DNA of 64,000 nt from Deltaproteobacteria bacterium (GTDB taxonomy: Bacteria > Myxococcota_A > Polyangia > Polyangiales > Ga0077539), in the NCBI GenBank assembly GCA_016704445.1, contig JADJAE010000160.1:186001-250000 (forward strand). The letters are read 5' to 3'. Position 1 is the stretch's first letter. Each line of letters begins with the position of its first letter. Positions 28,133-38,065 of this stretch are shown here, piece after piece. The notes under the pieces were generated by a model. It saw only the letters and a list, made by a program, of their open reading frames with translations. It was not told where the DNA came from and ran no database searches. Both the position numbers and the translations under genes were made by a program.

Positions 28133-28148
28133 TGCAGCCGACGTGCCA
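28133..28148 (-). promoter_or_regulatory. Possible sigma-54 (-24/-12) promoter before the first pilin
   Basis: Read on the minus strand the sequence is TGGCAC, five bases, CTGCA, one mismatch from the sigma-54 consensus TGGCAC-N5-TTGCA, with the GG and GC at correct spacing. Expected transcription would start about 12 bases on, near the GTG at 28120, leaving almost no leader. Pilin genes in Myxococcus are known to use sigma-54. A chance match is possible. Confidence 0.4.
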
Positions 28149-28246
28149 GCGGTCGGGAGCCCTTCGAGCGAGAGCGTGGCACCAAGGAACCCCGGCGATC
28201 TGCGACGAGGCGGGGATGGGGGGCGCGTTGCTCATGGGAGGTCTGG

Positions 28247-29362
28247 TCAGCAGGTCGGGTGGGAGGATTTCCTCCCAGGGAGTCCGAGGGCCCGGTGATG
28301 CGAGGTCGCGGCGAAGGCCAGGAGCAGGGCTGCGACCAGGAGGTTCTCGAAGGCGTCGCGGGGGATGGGTCCGAGGGAGCGGAACTCGGGGAAGAGCAGC
28401 GAGAGCGCGGCGTAGGCGACGACCGTGTGGGGCGTGAGAAGGCTGAGTCGGAGCGCGGCGCCGAGGCCGTGAAAGGAGCGGCCCGAAGGGTCGGTGAGCG
28501 AGGCTCGGAGGTGGTCCGGAGAGGCGACGACCCGGAGGCGAGCGAGGGGGTCGAGGAGGTCAAAGGCGCGAGCGAGGCGGGCGTCGGGGGCGCGAGGGAG
28601 GGAGAGCGTCCAGGCGCGGTCGTCGGCAGGTGACCACGCGAAGTAGCCCAGCAGCATCAGGAAGGTGAAGAGCTGCGGGAAGAGCCACTCCTGCATGGAG
28701 ATGTGGAGCAGCACGCCCACGACGACGCAGAGGGTGCGGGTGCGAGGGAGGCACAGGCCGAGCGGGAGGGCGACCTCGAGGGCGGTCACCGAGAGCTCGG
28801 CGACCTGGGAGGTCCATGGGATGGAGAGCAGCGGGGAGAGCGCGCGAGAGAGGAGCGCGTCGGGGTTGGCCTCCGGGGCGCGCGTGGTGGCGAGCCAGCG
28901 GATGATGGAGCCGGTGCCGCGCCACCAGGGGTGGGCGAGCTTCACCACGACGGAGGAGAGGTAGACGAGGGAGAGCTGCCATCGAAGCGCGCGGGAGAGG
29001 TCGACGCGCGCGGCGGCGCCGGTGGGGGCGATCGCGACCAGCAGGAGCAGCAGCCAGAGGAGGTAGTGGTTGTTGTGATAGGTCGCGGGCACCGTGGCGT
29101 AGAGGGCCGCGATGACGGCGCAGGCCGCGGCGGCTGCGGCGCGGGTCCAGCGAGAGAGCAGCATCGCGAGCGCGAGGAGCTGCAGCGCGAACAGGGCGCT
29201 CTGCGGGGCCCAGGACCACGGGGAGGGGCGGCCGATGGACCAGAGCGCGAAGGCGGGGCGGTACTCGATGGAGGCGTGGTGGGCGCCGAGAAGGAGCAGC
29301 GCCGCGAGGCCACGGGCGAGGGCGCGGTCGCGGCGGGGGGAGCGGCTCAACGGGTGGTCCAT
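28247..29362 (-). CDS. HTTM-domain membrane protein (vitamin K-dependent carboxylase-like)
   Basis: A 371-residue multi-pass membrane protein. The order and spacing of helices, with LYATVPATYHNNHYLLW near residue 94, DLSRALRWQLSLVYLSSVVV and KLAHPWWRGTG near 140, match HTTM proteins, which share the four-helix core of vitamin K-dependent gamma-carboxylase. In bacteria the function is not established for most members. The ATG at 29362 lies within the end of the small upstream gene (16-base overlap). Neither is part of the Tad locus, although all run in the same direction. Confidence 0.65.
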   Translation of the reverse strand: MDHPLSRSPRRDRALARGLAALLLLGAHHASIEYRPAFALWSIGRPSPWSWAPQSALFALQLLALAMLLSRWTRAAAAAACAVIAALYATVPATYHNNHYLLWLLLLLVAIAPTGAAARVDLSRALRWQLSLVYLSSVVVKLAHPWWRGTGSIIRWLATTRAPEANPDALLSRALSPLLSIPWTSQVAELSVTALEVALPLGLCLPRTRTLCVVVGVLLHISMQEWLFPQLFTFLMLLGYFAWSPADDRAWTLSLPRAPDARLARAFDLLDPLARLRVVASPDHLRASLTDPSGRSFHGLGAALRLSLLTPHTVVAYAALSLLFPEFRSLGPIPRDAFENLLVAALLLAFAATSHHRALGLPGRKSSHPTC

Positions 29363-29823
29363 CGGGCCGTGCGGGCGAAGGGGCGCGAGCCGGGGCTGTC
29401 GCAGCGGAGGTGGCTGATCAGCGTGATCGGCCGGCCGAGCGAGCGGTGATAGCGCGCGAGCACGTCGTCGAGCGCGACGGACACGGCGGCGTCGTCGTCG
29501 GCGTAGGGAGCGAACCACGGGGCGACGGAGGCGAAGCGGGGAGGAGTGTCCGCGAGGAGCAGGGCGCGAAGCTCGGGGCGGTCGGAGGGGAGCGGCACCG
29601 GGACGGTGCGGCCGAGGCCGTCGGTGGCCGAGAGCGCGTGGTGGCAGCGCGCGGTGATGGGGCCCGCGAACATGCTCCAGGAGAAGCGGCCCGAGAAGGG
29701 CGCCTCGCGGTCGGCGCGAACGCGGGCGAGCGCGACGGCGGTCTCTCCCACGAGCACACCGACGATCAGCAGGCCTCGGAGCTTGTCGGCGCGGGTCAAC
29801 AAATCGGCTGCGATGATAGGCAC
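29347..29823 (-). CDS. Small partner protein of the HTTM protein
   Basis: A 158-residue protein with one N-terminal hydrophobic helix (LRGLLIVGVLVGETAVAL) and a soluble domain with RFSWSMFAGPITARCHHAL near 46, a pattern seen in small proteins encoded next to HTTM genes. The product is named only from this pairing; function unknown. The GTG at 29823 is the best in-frame start, without a clear Shine-Dalgarno. It ends inside the start of the HTTM gene, so the two are translationally coupled and probably form a membrane complex. Confidence 0.5.
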   Translation of the reverse strand: MPIIAADLLTRADKLRGLLIVGVLVGETAVALARVRADREAPFSGRFSWSMFAGPITARCHHALSATDGLGRTVPVPLPSDRPELRALLLADTPPRFASVAPWFAPYADDDAAVSVALDDVLARYHRSLGRPITLISHLRCDSPGSRPFARTARWTTR

Positions 29824-29940
29824 CGGAGCGATCGGCTCGAAAGCCTTGCGTCGAACCCGTCCGGCGGGGCATTCCCAGCGGGGTGCAGACCTTGGAGCTC
29901 CTGAACACGCCCTACCCTCGACGAGCGCCCCTCGTTCCCG

Positions 29941-31296
29941 ATGCCTGCGCCGGAGTCGAGCGGGGAGGGCGCCTGGCTCGCTCCATGGTGGAAGGGTCTC
30001 GGCCGTCGCTACGGGCACGTCTTCCACTCGATGTGCTCGTACATGGGGAGCTTTCCCCCGGGGCTGCCCCGCTACCTCATCGAGCAGCTCACCGAGCCCG
30101 GTGACGTGGTGCTCGATCCCTTCTCGGGAAGAGGCACCGCGCCGCTGGAGGCCTGCCTCTCCGGGCGCCACGGCATCGGCATCGACCTCAACCCGCTCGC
30201 CTCGATGCTGAGCTCGGTGAAGCTCGATCCGCCCACGCTCGAGGAGACCCTCGCTCGCCTCGCCGAGCTCGAAGCCTCCTACGTCCCAGAGCCCGTCGGC
30301 GACCGCGCTCCCCCGGAGATCCGGATGCTCTTCGAGGAGACCACCACGCTCCCGCAGATCCTCCACATGAAGGCCTCGCTCGACCCGGCGCACCGCACCG
30401 ATCGATTCCTCCTCGCGTCGCTGGCGGGCATCCTCCACGGCAACCACACCCGCGACGTCGTCAGCTCCCGCTGCCTCAGCGTCTCGATGCCCAACACCTT
30501 CAGCATGTCGCCCGGCTACCTCGCCCGGTACATCGCCGAGAAGTCGCTGGTTCGGCCGCCCTTCGACGCCTTCGAGAAGCTGCGCCTCCGGATGCACTTC
30601 GAGTTCGCCGAAGGGGTCCCCGCGCTCCGCGGTCGGGCCATCCGCGGCGACGCGCGCGCCCTCTCCACGCTGGTCGCGCCGGGGAGCGCGAAGCTCATCG
30701 TGACGTCGCCGCCCTACCTCAACGTGGTGCGCTACGGGAAGTTCAACTGGATCAGGCTCTGGCTGCTCGGCGAGTCGGTCTCCGACGTCGACCGCTCGCT
30801 GCGCGTCGAGGCCACCGACCGCCGCCTCGCCCTCAGCGACCGCATGCGCTTCAAGGGCTACTGCGGGTTCTTGAAGACGGTGCTCACGGAGTGCGCCCGG
30901 GTGCTGCGCGACGACGGCGTCTGCGCGGTCACCATCGGCGACGTGCGCAACAAGGAGCACGGCGAGCGCACCCTCGCGCTCGAGGCCTGGGACTCGATGA
31001 AGGATGAGGTTCCGCTGGTGCTCGGCGCGGCGGTGGCGGATGACGTCAACCAGCTCGGCAAGGTGTCCAAGATCTGGGGGCTTGCGCACCGGGGCGAGGC
31101 CACCAAGGTCGACCGGGTGATGCTCTTCCACAAGCCGGGGCGCTCGCTGCCGAGGCCGCGGTGGAGCGATCCGGCGGCGCTCATCGAGGCCATCGCCGCG
31201 TCGCCCAACGCGCCGCTGGTGCGGTCGGGCAAGGCGCGGCCAGGCGTGGTGAAGACGCGAGCGACGGCCGCGGCGCGAAAGAAGACCGGCACCTGA
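29941..31296 (+). CDS. Site-specific DNA methyltransferase (N4-C/N6-A type)
   Basis: A 451-residue AdoMet-dependent amino-methyltransferase. The AdoMet motif DPFSGRGTAPLEA lies near residue 59 and the catalytic motif TSPPYLNVVRYGK near 255; SPPY is typical of N4-cytosine and some N6-adenine enzymes. The order (AdoMet site first) sets it apart from beta-class enzymes. No cognate restriction enzyme is adjacent, so it may be an orphan regulator or part of a split system. A GTG 58 bases upstream in another frame (MQTLELLNTPYP) looks protein-like, so the true N-terminus may lie there with a frame change between. Confidence 0.8.
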   Translation: MPAPESSGEGAWLAPWWKGLGRRYGHVFHSMCSYMGSFPPGLPRYLIEQLTEPGDVVLDPFSGRGTAPLEACLSGRHGIGIDLNPLASMLSSVKLDPPTLEETLARLAELEASYVPEPVGDRAPPEIRMLFEETTTLPQILHMKASLDPAHRTDRFLLASLAGILHGNHTRDVVSSRCLSVSMPNTFSMSPGYLARYIAEKSLVRPPFDAFEKLRLRMHFEFAEGVPALRGRAIRGDARALSTLVAPGSAKLIVTSPPYLNVVRYGKFNWIRLWLLGESVSDVDRSLRVEATDRRLALSDRMRFKGYCGFLKTVLTECARVLRDDGVCAVTIGDVRNKEHGERTLALEAWDSMKDEVPLVLGAAVADDVNQLGKVSKIWGLAHRGEATKVDRVMLFHKPGRSLPRPRWSDPAALIEAIAASPNAPLVRSGKARPGVVKTRATAAARKKTGT

Positions 31297-31305
31297 CGCT
31301 CTTCC

Positions 31306-33384
31306 CTACTCGGTCTGCCCTCGGAGCTGGACGATCACGTTGGTCCCGGCCGCGGGGAAGCCTCCGCCGAAGGGCGTGTAGGCGGCGTTGAGGACGTTCT
31401 CCACCGCGAGCGCCGCGGTGACCGAGGGGTGCAGCCGGACGCCGCCGCGCGCGGTGAACGACACGTAGCCCGGGACCTCGGAGCACATCGTCGGGCCGTC
31501 GGGGCAGAGGCGCACGTCGTCGCGGTCGCTCGCCGAGAGGCGCGCCTGGGACAGCATGCCGGTGGCGAGCAGGTCGATCCAGTGCGTGGCGCGGCGCCAC
31601 CCGACGCTCACCCGGCCGTACGCGGGAGGGACCTTGGAGAGGGGCTCGGTGGTCGACGCGCCGTCCTGCGAGGTGGTGGCCTCGGCCCAGGTGTAGCCGG
31701 CGGAGAAGGAGGCGTAGAGGCCGCTGCGGGCGGTCGCGGTGAGGTCGAGCTCGACGCCGATGAGCCGCGCTTCGCTCGCGTTCATGCGCGTGTATACGCG
31801 GCGCCCGTCGATCATGGTCATCCCGTTGAAGGACGACGGGACCCGGGTGACGAGGCCAGACATGGTCGAGCCGTAGACGAAGAGCGCTCCCTCCATCGGG
31901 CCTCGCGCGATGCGGGCGCCGAGCTCGGCGGTCCATGAGCGCTCGGGGCCGAGGTCGGGGTTGGGGACGTCGTAGCTGCGGGCGCCTGCGCCGAGGGCCT
32001 GGTAGTCGTCGAGGTTGGGCGCGCGGTAGCCGCCGAGCACGTTGGCCATCAGCGCGACGCCGCGGGTGACGAGCCAGCGCACGCCGAGGCTGGCGACGGG
32101 CGCGGAGTACAGCCGGGTGTAGGCCGCGAAGGACCCGTCCGCGGGGGAGTCGACGGAGGTCAGCGCCGCGCGAGCGCCCGCTTCGAGGAGCACGCGACGT
32201 GACGCGAGGCGCAGCGCGTAGTGGGCGAAGACGCCGCCGGTGACGTAGTCGCTGCGGTCGAGGTAACGGCCGCGGCCGCGCTGGGGGCCGCTGTCCCCGC
32301 GGACGGTGTCGGTGTAGCTCCCCACCTGGTCGGCGGCGACGTCGAGGCCGGTGGTGAGCGTGCCTCGCGAGGTGGTCCACGCGAGATGGGCGGTGCCCTG
32401 GGGGGTGAACACCTCGTCGTACTCGGTGTCGACGCGACCCGCGCGGAGGCGGTCGCGGGTCTCGACCCGGCGGATGAGCCCAGCGCGCGCCTGCACTGTG
32501 ATGCTCCCGCGGCGCACCGACCAGCGTGCGTACACGAGGTCGCGTTGCTGCAGCCGAAACACCCGGCGATCGTCGGGGAGCGAGTTGTCCGGCCGGGGGG
32601 CGTTGGTGATCTCGCTGCTCGTGTACCCGAGGCCCAGCGAGTGGCCCGCGCCCGCCTCGACCATACCTCGCACTGTAAAGGCCCGGTCGCCGTGGCCGCT
32701 GAAGGGCTGCGTCCCGAGGTCTCCGCCCGCGACGATCGGGCCGAGGGTGCCGAGGGTTCCGGAGGCCATCACGCCGAAGCGGCCGACCTCGCCCTCCACC
32801 ATGCCCTGCGCGGTGAGCGATCGCTCGGCGGAGGCCGCGCGGGTCGAGAGCTCGCCGTAGAGGTGCGCGGCGCCGTCGGCCCGGGGCGCCGCGTCGACGG
32901 GCACCACCAGCACCACGCCGCCGAGGGCGTCGGAGCCGTACATCACCGACGCCGGGCCGCGCACGACCTCGAGGCGGCGCACCGAGGCCGGGTCGATGAG
33001 CGAGAGCAGCGCGTTCCCGCCCACCTTGGTGAGCGAGTCGTTGAGCCGGAAGCCGTCGAAGAGCAGCAGCGTGCGCTGCCCGCCGAGGCCGCGGATGATC
33101 GGCATCGCGGACGCGGTGGTCGTGCGCTGGAGGAACACCCCGGGCAGCTCCTCCAGGCGGTCGCCGAGGTCGCGCGCCAGGGCCCTCGCGGCGCCTCGAC
33201 GGTTGTCGGCGGACACCGCGCGAGGGGTCTCCAGCAGCGACTCCTCACGGCGCGAGGGGGCGCTCACGGTGGCCTCGTTGATCGTCGGCTCCTCGGGGGG
33301 AGGCGCCGGCCTCGCGGGCTGCGCCGCGGCGAGCGAGGGCAGCGAGAGCAGCGCGAGCGAAGGAGCGAGCAGGCGACGACGCAT
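31306..33384 (-). CDS. TonB-dependent outer-membrane receptor
   Basis: A 692-residue receptor: signal peptide (LALLSLPSLAAAQ) to about residue 22, a plug domain (EELPGVFLQRTTTASAMPII and VRRLEVVRGPASVMYGSDAL, then GGVVLV) and a 22-strand-type barrel. The plug resembles BtuB/siderophore receptors, but the ligand cannot be read. The C-terminus ends VIVQLRGQTE without the terminal aromatic residue that most outer-membrane barrels use for BAM recognition, which is odd. It is on the opposite strand from its neighbours and stands alone; a CobW GTPase gene is 3.5 kb away. Confidence 0.85.
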   Translation of the reverse strand: MRRRLLAPSLALLSLPSLAAAQPARPAPPPEEPTINEATVSAPSRREESLLETPRAVSADNRRGAARALARDLGDRLEELPGVFLQRTTTASAMPIIRGLGGQRTLLLFDGFRLNDSLTKVGGNALLSLIDPASVRRLEVVRGPASVMYGSDALGGVVLVVPVDAAPRADGAAHLYGELSTRAASAERSLTAQGMVEGEVGRFGVMASGTLGTLGPIVAGGDLGTQPFSGHGDRAFTVRGMVEAGAGHSLGLGYTSSEITNAPRPDNSLPDDRRVFRLQQRDLVYARWSVRRGSITVQARAGLIRRVETRDRLRAGRVDTEYDEVFTPQGTAHLAWTTSRGTLTTGLDVAADQVGSYTDTVRGDSGPQRGRGRYLDRSDYVTGGVFAHYALRLASRRVLLEAGARAALTSVDSPADGSFAAYTRLYSAPVASLGVRWLVTRGVALMANVLGGYRAPNLDDYQALGAGARSYDVPNPDLGPERSWTAELGARIARGPMEGALFVYGSTMSGLVTRVPSSFNGMTMIDGRRVYTRMNASEARLIGVELDLTATARSGLYASFSAGYTWAEATTSQDGASTTEPLSKVPPAYGRVSVGWRRATHWIDLLATGMLSQARLSASDRDDVRLCPDGPTMCSEVPGYVSFTARGGVRLHPSVTAALAVENVLNAAYTPFGGGFPAAGTNVIVQLRGQTE

Positions 33385-33460
33385 CGCCGCGCACCCTATC
33401 GGCTCGCGCTCGCCGAACTCAAGGACCGCCAGCCAGACGGGGCGCTACGGTAGCGGCGCG

Positions 33461-34972
33461 ATGAGCGAGCGCGGGCTGTTGCGGGTGCGGTGGCGGTCGG
33501 GCGTCGGGGAGATGTCCATCGCGGCCTCCGACGCGACCTCGGGGAGCCCCGGGGTCACCGCGCTCACGTCGACGCTGGAGGGAGAGGAGTCGGCCGGGCG
33601 CTCGGCGCTGCGGTGGTGCCCGGACGCCCTGCGAGAGGGCCTCGCGGCGCTCACCGTCGACGACCGCGCGTCGCTGCGGCTGCGGGCGGAGGAGGGGTGC
33701 GCGATCGAGGTCCCGGAGGGGGTGACGGTGACGCGGTGGGGGGACGACGCGGCGCTGGTGTCCTTCGCCGGGCGCATCGGCGAGTCGTGGGTGGGGGTCC
33801 GTCGCGGGGCCCACGCCGAGCGGCTCGCGGTGCACGTCGAGAGCCCGCTGCTCCAGGGGCGCGAGGCCCACCGGGTGATGGTCGACGACCTGCTCGCCGA
33901 GTCGCTGGCGCTCGCCGAGGAGGGGCCCTCGGAGACGGCGCTCACCCACGCGAGAGACGCAGGCGGGGCGAGGCGGCTGCTGGTGGCGTGGCTGCTGCGC
34001 TCCTCGACGCTGGAGCGGGCGATGGAGCTGGTGGCGCGCGCTCCGCTGCGAGGGGCGGCGGCGGTGCAGCGGGTGGTCCCGTGGCTGCTGGCGCGCCGGG
34101 TGAGGATGGAGGAGCTCGCGTCGAACCCGGCGGTCGCGCGAGGGGATGATCCGTCGCAGGTGAGGGTGCGCGCGGAGGAGCCCGCGCTGCGGATCGACAC
34201 GCCGGAGAACCGCGCGGTGGCCTCGCTGCTGCGCACGGTGTCGTCGGTGATGTCCGACCCGGAGCCGCCGCCCGCGCTGGCCGAGGCGCTCTCCGAGGTG
34301 CTCTCGCTCGCCGATCGCATCGGGTTGCGGGCGCTCCGGCCGATGGGCGCTGCGCCGACGCTCGCCGGGTCGCGGAGCCCGGGATACCGGGAGCTCACGG
34401 CCATCGCGCGGTGGCTCGACGGGCTCGCGGTGGCGGATGACCCGGCGGACGCGGCGGCGCGGCTGGCGCTCGACGACTCGGCGCTGCTCTACGAGCGCTG
34501 GTGCGCGAGGGAGGTGTCGCGCGCGCTCGGGCTGCCGTCGACCATCGCCCCGGGGCAGTGGAGACCGTGCTCGCTCGACGGGGTCGCGCTGCGCCTGTGG
34601 TGCCAGCCTGCGAGGGCGGCGGTGCCGTCGTACGGGCTCGCGTTCAGGCCCGACCTGATGGTGGAGGCGGAGGGCGCGAGGGTGGTGTTCGACGCGAAGT
34701 TTCGCGCCGACGCGCAGGGGTCGATCGAGAAGATGCACGCCTACCGCGACGCGATCGTGGGGTGCGTGGGCGCCTACGCGCTGATGCCGTGCGCGCCGAG
34801 AGAGGCGGTGACGCTGCGGGCGGAGGGCGGAGGAGGGGTGGGGGTGATTCCGTTGAGGCCCGAGGGAGGAGGGGCCGTCGAGGAGAGGAGGGCGGCGCTG
34901 CGGGGGGCCGTCGCCGCGGCGCTCGCGTCGGTCAGAGGAAGAAGTCCGGGACCAGCGGCGCCCCGGGGGTGA
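33461..34972 (+). CDS. DUF2357-type protein with PD-(D/E)XK nuclease domain
   Basis: A 503-residue protein. The C-terminal nuclease has YERWCAREVSRALG near residue 345, FRPDLMVEAEGARVVFDAKF near 395-415 with the PD...DxK catalytic pattern, and the helix EKMHAYRDAI, together typical of the PDDEXK_7/DUF2357 family. These proteins are often encoded next to McrB-like AAA+ GTPases in modification-dependent restriction systems. No such ATPase is present here. The ATG at 33461 is the first start after the TonB gene. The 3' end overlaps the convergent SDR gene by 41 bases. Confidence 0.75.
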   Translation: MSERGLLRVRWRSGVGEMSIAASDATSGSPGVTALTSTLEGEESAGRSALRWCPDALREGLAALTVDDRASLRLRAEEGCAIEVPEGVTVTRWGDDAALVSFAGRIGESWVGVRRGAHAERLAVHVESPLLQGREAHRVMVDDLLAESLALAEEGPSETALTHARDAGGARRLLVAWLLRSSTLERAMELVARAPLRGAAAVQRVVPWLLARRVRMEELASNPAVARGDDPSQVRVRAEEPALRIDTPENRAVASLLRTVSSVMSDPEPPPALAEALSEVLSLADRIGLRALRPMGAAPTLAGSRSPGYRELTAIARWLDGLAVADDPADAAARLALDDSALLYERWCAREVSRALGLPSTIAPGQWRPCSLDGVALRLWCQPARAAVPSYGLAFRPDLMVEAEGARVVFDAKFRADAQGSIEKMHAYRDAIVGCVGAYALMPCAPREAVTLRAEGGGGVGVIPLRPEGGGAVEERRAALRGAVAAALASVRGRSPGPAAPRG

Positions 34973-35747
34973 CGGCGTACTTCTCGAAGTCGGTGACGCC
35001 GGTGGTGCGGAGGAAGTCCTCGTCGACGAGGAAGTGGCCGCTGAAGTCCGCGGCGGGGCGCTGGAAGACCTCCCAGGCGGCGTCGGACATGATGTCGACG
35101 GTGCGGCATCCGGCGATGGCGTCTTCGCCGCCGAGGAGGTTCTGCACGGCGGAGGTGGCGATGGCGGTGCGGGGCCAGAGCGCGTTGAAGGCGACGCGCC
35201 CGGCGAACTCCTCGGCCATCCCGAGCACGCACATGCTCATGCCGAACTTCGCCATGGTGTACGCCACGTGGCCGGCGAACCACCGGGCCTCCATGTTGAG
35301 CGGCGGCGAGAGGTTGAGGACGTGCGGGTTCTTCGCCTTGAGCAGGTGGGGGAGGCACGCCTGCGAGCAGAGGAAGGTTCCGCGCAGGTTGATCTGGTGC
35401 ATGAGGTCGTAGCGCTTCATCGGGGTCTCTAGGGTCCCGGTGAGGCTGATGGCGCTGGCGTTGTTCACCAGGATGTCGATGCCCCCGAAGGTCTCGACGG
35501 CGCTGGCGACCGCGGCGAGCACGGTCTCCTCGGAGCGCACGTCGACCACCAGCGGGAGGGCCTTGCCGCCCGCGGCCACGATCTCCTCGGCGGCCGTGTA
35601 GATGGTCCCCGGCAGCTTCGGGTGGGCCTCGGTGGTCTTCGCCGCGATGACGATGTTGGCGCCGTCGCGGGCGGCGCGCTTCGCGATCGCGAGGCCGATG
35701 CCGCGGCTCGCGCCGGTGATGAACAGGGTCTTTCCTCGAAGGGTCAT
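34932..35747 (-). CDS. SDR oxidoreductase, HSDL2-like
   Basis: A 271-residue short-chain dehydrogenase. The NAD(P) motif TLFITGASRGIGLAIAK lies at 7-23, DILVNNASAISLTGT near 95, and the active-site helix VAYTMAKFGMSMCVLGMAEE with YxxxK near 167; LNLSPPLNMEARWF just before it is characteristic of the HSDL2 branch, whose members are linked to lipid or steroid-like substrates. Length is normal for an SDR without the SCP2 domain that animal HSDL2 carries. The substrate is unknown. Confidence 0.85.
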   Translation of the reverse strand: MTLRGKTLFITGASRGIGLAIAKRAARDGANIVIAAKTTEAHPKLPGTIYTAAEEIVAAGGKALPLVVDVRSEETVLAAVASAVETFGGIDILVNNASAISLTGTLETPMKRYDLMHQINLRGTFLCSQACLPHLLKAKNPHVLNLSPPLNMEARWFAGHVAYTMAKFGMSMCVLGMAEEFAGRVAFNALWPRTAIATSAVQNLLGGEDAIAGCRTVDIMSDAAWEVFQRPAADFSGHFLVDEDFLRTTGVTDFEKYAVTPGAPLVPDFFL

Positions 35748-35794
35748 TGCGGGAGTCTCCAGTGCTGCGTGGTGAGAGGTGAGCGGAAGGGGGA

Positions 35795-36832
<1,038 letters not shown>

Positions 36833-36892
36833 CCTGGCGGGGGAATCTACGGGCCGACCGCCTCGGGCCGCAACCGGCGTAGAGTGATCGCG

Positions 36893-38065
36893 ATGATGCC
36901 AGAGCGGCCGCGGATTCCGGTGATGGTGCTCACGGGCTTCCTGGGCGCGGGCAAGACCACCCTGCTCAACGCCCTCATCGGGCGCCCGGAGCTGGCGGAC
37001 ACCGCGGTGGTGATCAACGAGCTCGGGGAGATCGCGCTCGACCACCTGCTGGTGCGAAAGGTCGACGACCGGGTGATGGTGCTGGGCGGCGGATGCGTCT
37101 GCTGCACGGTGCTGGGCGACCTCGTCGAGACCCTCACCGACCTCGACCGTCGACGCGACGCCGGGGAGGTTCCGCCCTTCGCGAGGGTGATCGTGGAGAC
37201 CACCGGGCTCGCCGACCCGGGGCCCGTGCTGGCGACGCTCACCGGCGACGACCGGCTCTTCGCGCGCTTCGAGCTCGACGGCGTGGTCACCGTCGTCGAC
37301 GCGACGCACGGCGCGGGGCAGCTCGACGATCACGTCGAGGCCCTGCAGCAGGCGGTGGCGGCCGATCACTTCGTGGTGACCAAGTCCGAGCTCGCCGGGG
37401 ACGAGCGCACCCGGGCCCTCGTCGAGAAGCTCAGTGCGATCAACCCCGCGGCGACGGTGGACGTGGCGAGCCACGGGGCGGTCGACCCCGCCCGGCTGCG
37501 GGGCAGGCTCGCGGCCGATCTCTCCACCGCGCGGGTGCGGGGGCTCATCGCGGCCTCGCCCGAGGCGAAGGGCCGCTGGGTGGTGAGCGCGGCGCCCAGG
37601 CACTCGAAGGTGCGCGTGCTGGCCGTGACGCGCGCGCGCACCATGCGCTGGACGGCGTTCTCCATGTGGCTGTCGCTGCTCACGCAGTTTCACGGGGAGA
37701 AGATGCTGCGCTGCAAGGCGATGCTGAAGGTCGCCGGGGAGCGCGGGCCGGTGATCGTCCACGCGGTGCAGCACGTGGTGTATCCGTCGGTGATCCTCGA
37801 CGAGTGGCCTGACGCGGACGAGGGCTGCCGCGCGGTGCTGATCTTCCGCGACGTCGACGACGGCTTCTTGAAGCAGGTGCAGGACGGCTTCGACGCGTGC
37901 CTCGCGCCCGAATCGTCGCCGTCGCTTGACGGTAGAGGGCGCTGCGATCGCGCAGGCCGGTCCTGGGTGTCCCGGTGCAGCGTCTGCTTGAGTTCGAGAT
38001 CGACGAGGCGCGCTACGGCGTGCCGGTCGAGCGCGTGGTCGAGGTGGTGCCTCGGGTATGGCTGA
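36893..38065 (+). CDS. CobW/COG0523-family GTPase
   Basis: A GTPase of the G3E family that delivers or stores metal (Zn, Co, Ni or others). Seen: Walker A TGFLGAGKTTLLNAL near residue 15, the metal motif GGGCVCC (CxCC) near 66, VIVETTGLADPGPVLATL near 104, and a CobW C-terminal domain near 235-340. The literal frame runs to 38065, overlapping cheW by 91 bases, but conserved sequence ends near residue 340 (DDGFLKQVQDGFDACLAP). A TGA at about 37928 lies in a neighbouring frame, so a one-base change close to the end is likely. The metal is unknown. Confidence 0.85.
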   Translation: MMPERPRIPVMVLTGFLGAGKTTLLNALIGRPELADTAVVINELGEIALDHLLVRKVDDRVMVLGGGCVCCTVLGDLVETLTDLDRRRDAGEVPPFARVIVETTGLADPGPVLATLTGDDRLFARFELDGVVTVVDATHGAGQLDDHVEALQQAVAADHFVVTKSELAGDERTRALVEKLSAINPAATVDVASHGAVDPARLRGRLAADLSTARVRGLIAASPEAKGRWVVSAAPRHSKVRVLAVTRARTMRWTAFSMWLSLLTQFHGEKMLRCKAMLKVAGERGPVIVHAVQHVVYPSVILDEWPDADEGCRAVLIFRDVDDGFLKQVQDGFDACLAPESSPSLDGRGRCDRAGRSWVSRCSVCLSSRSTRRATACRSSAWSRWCLGYG

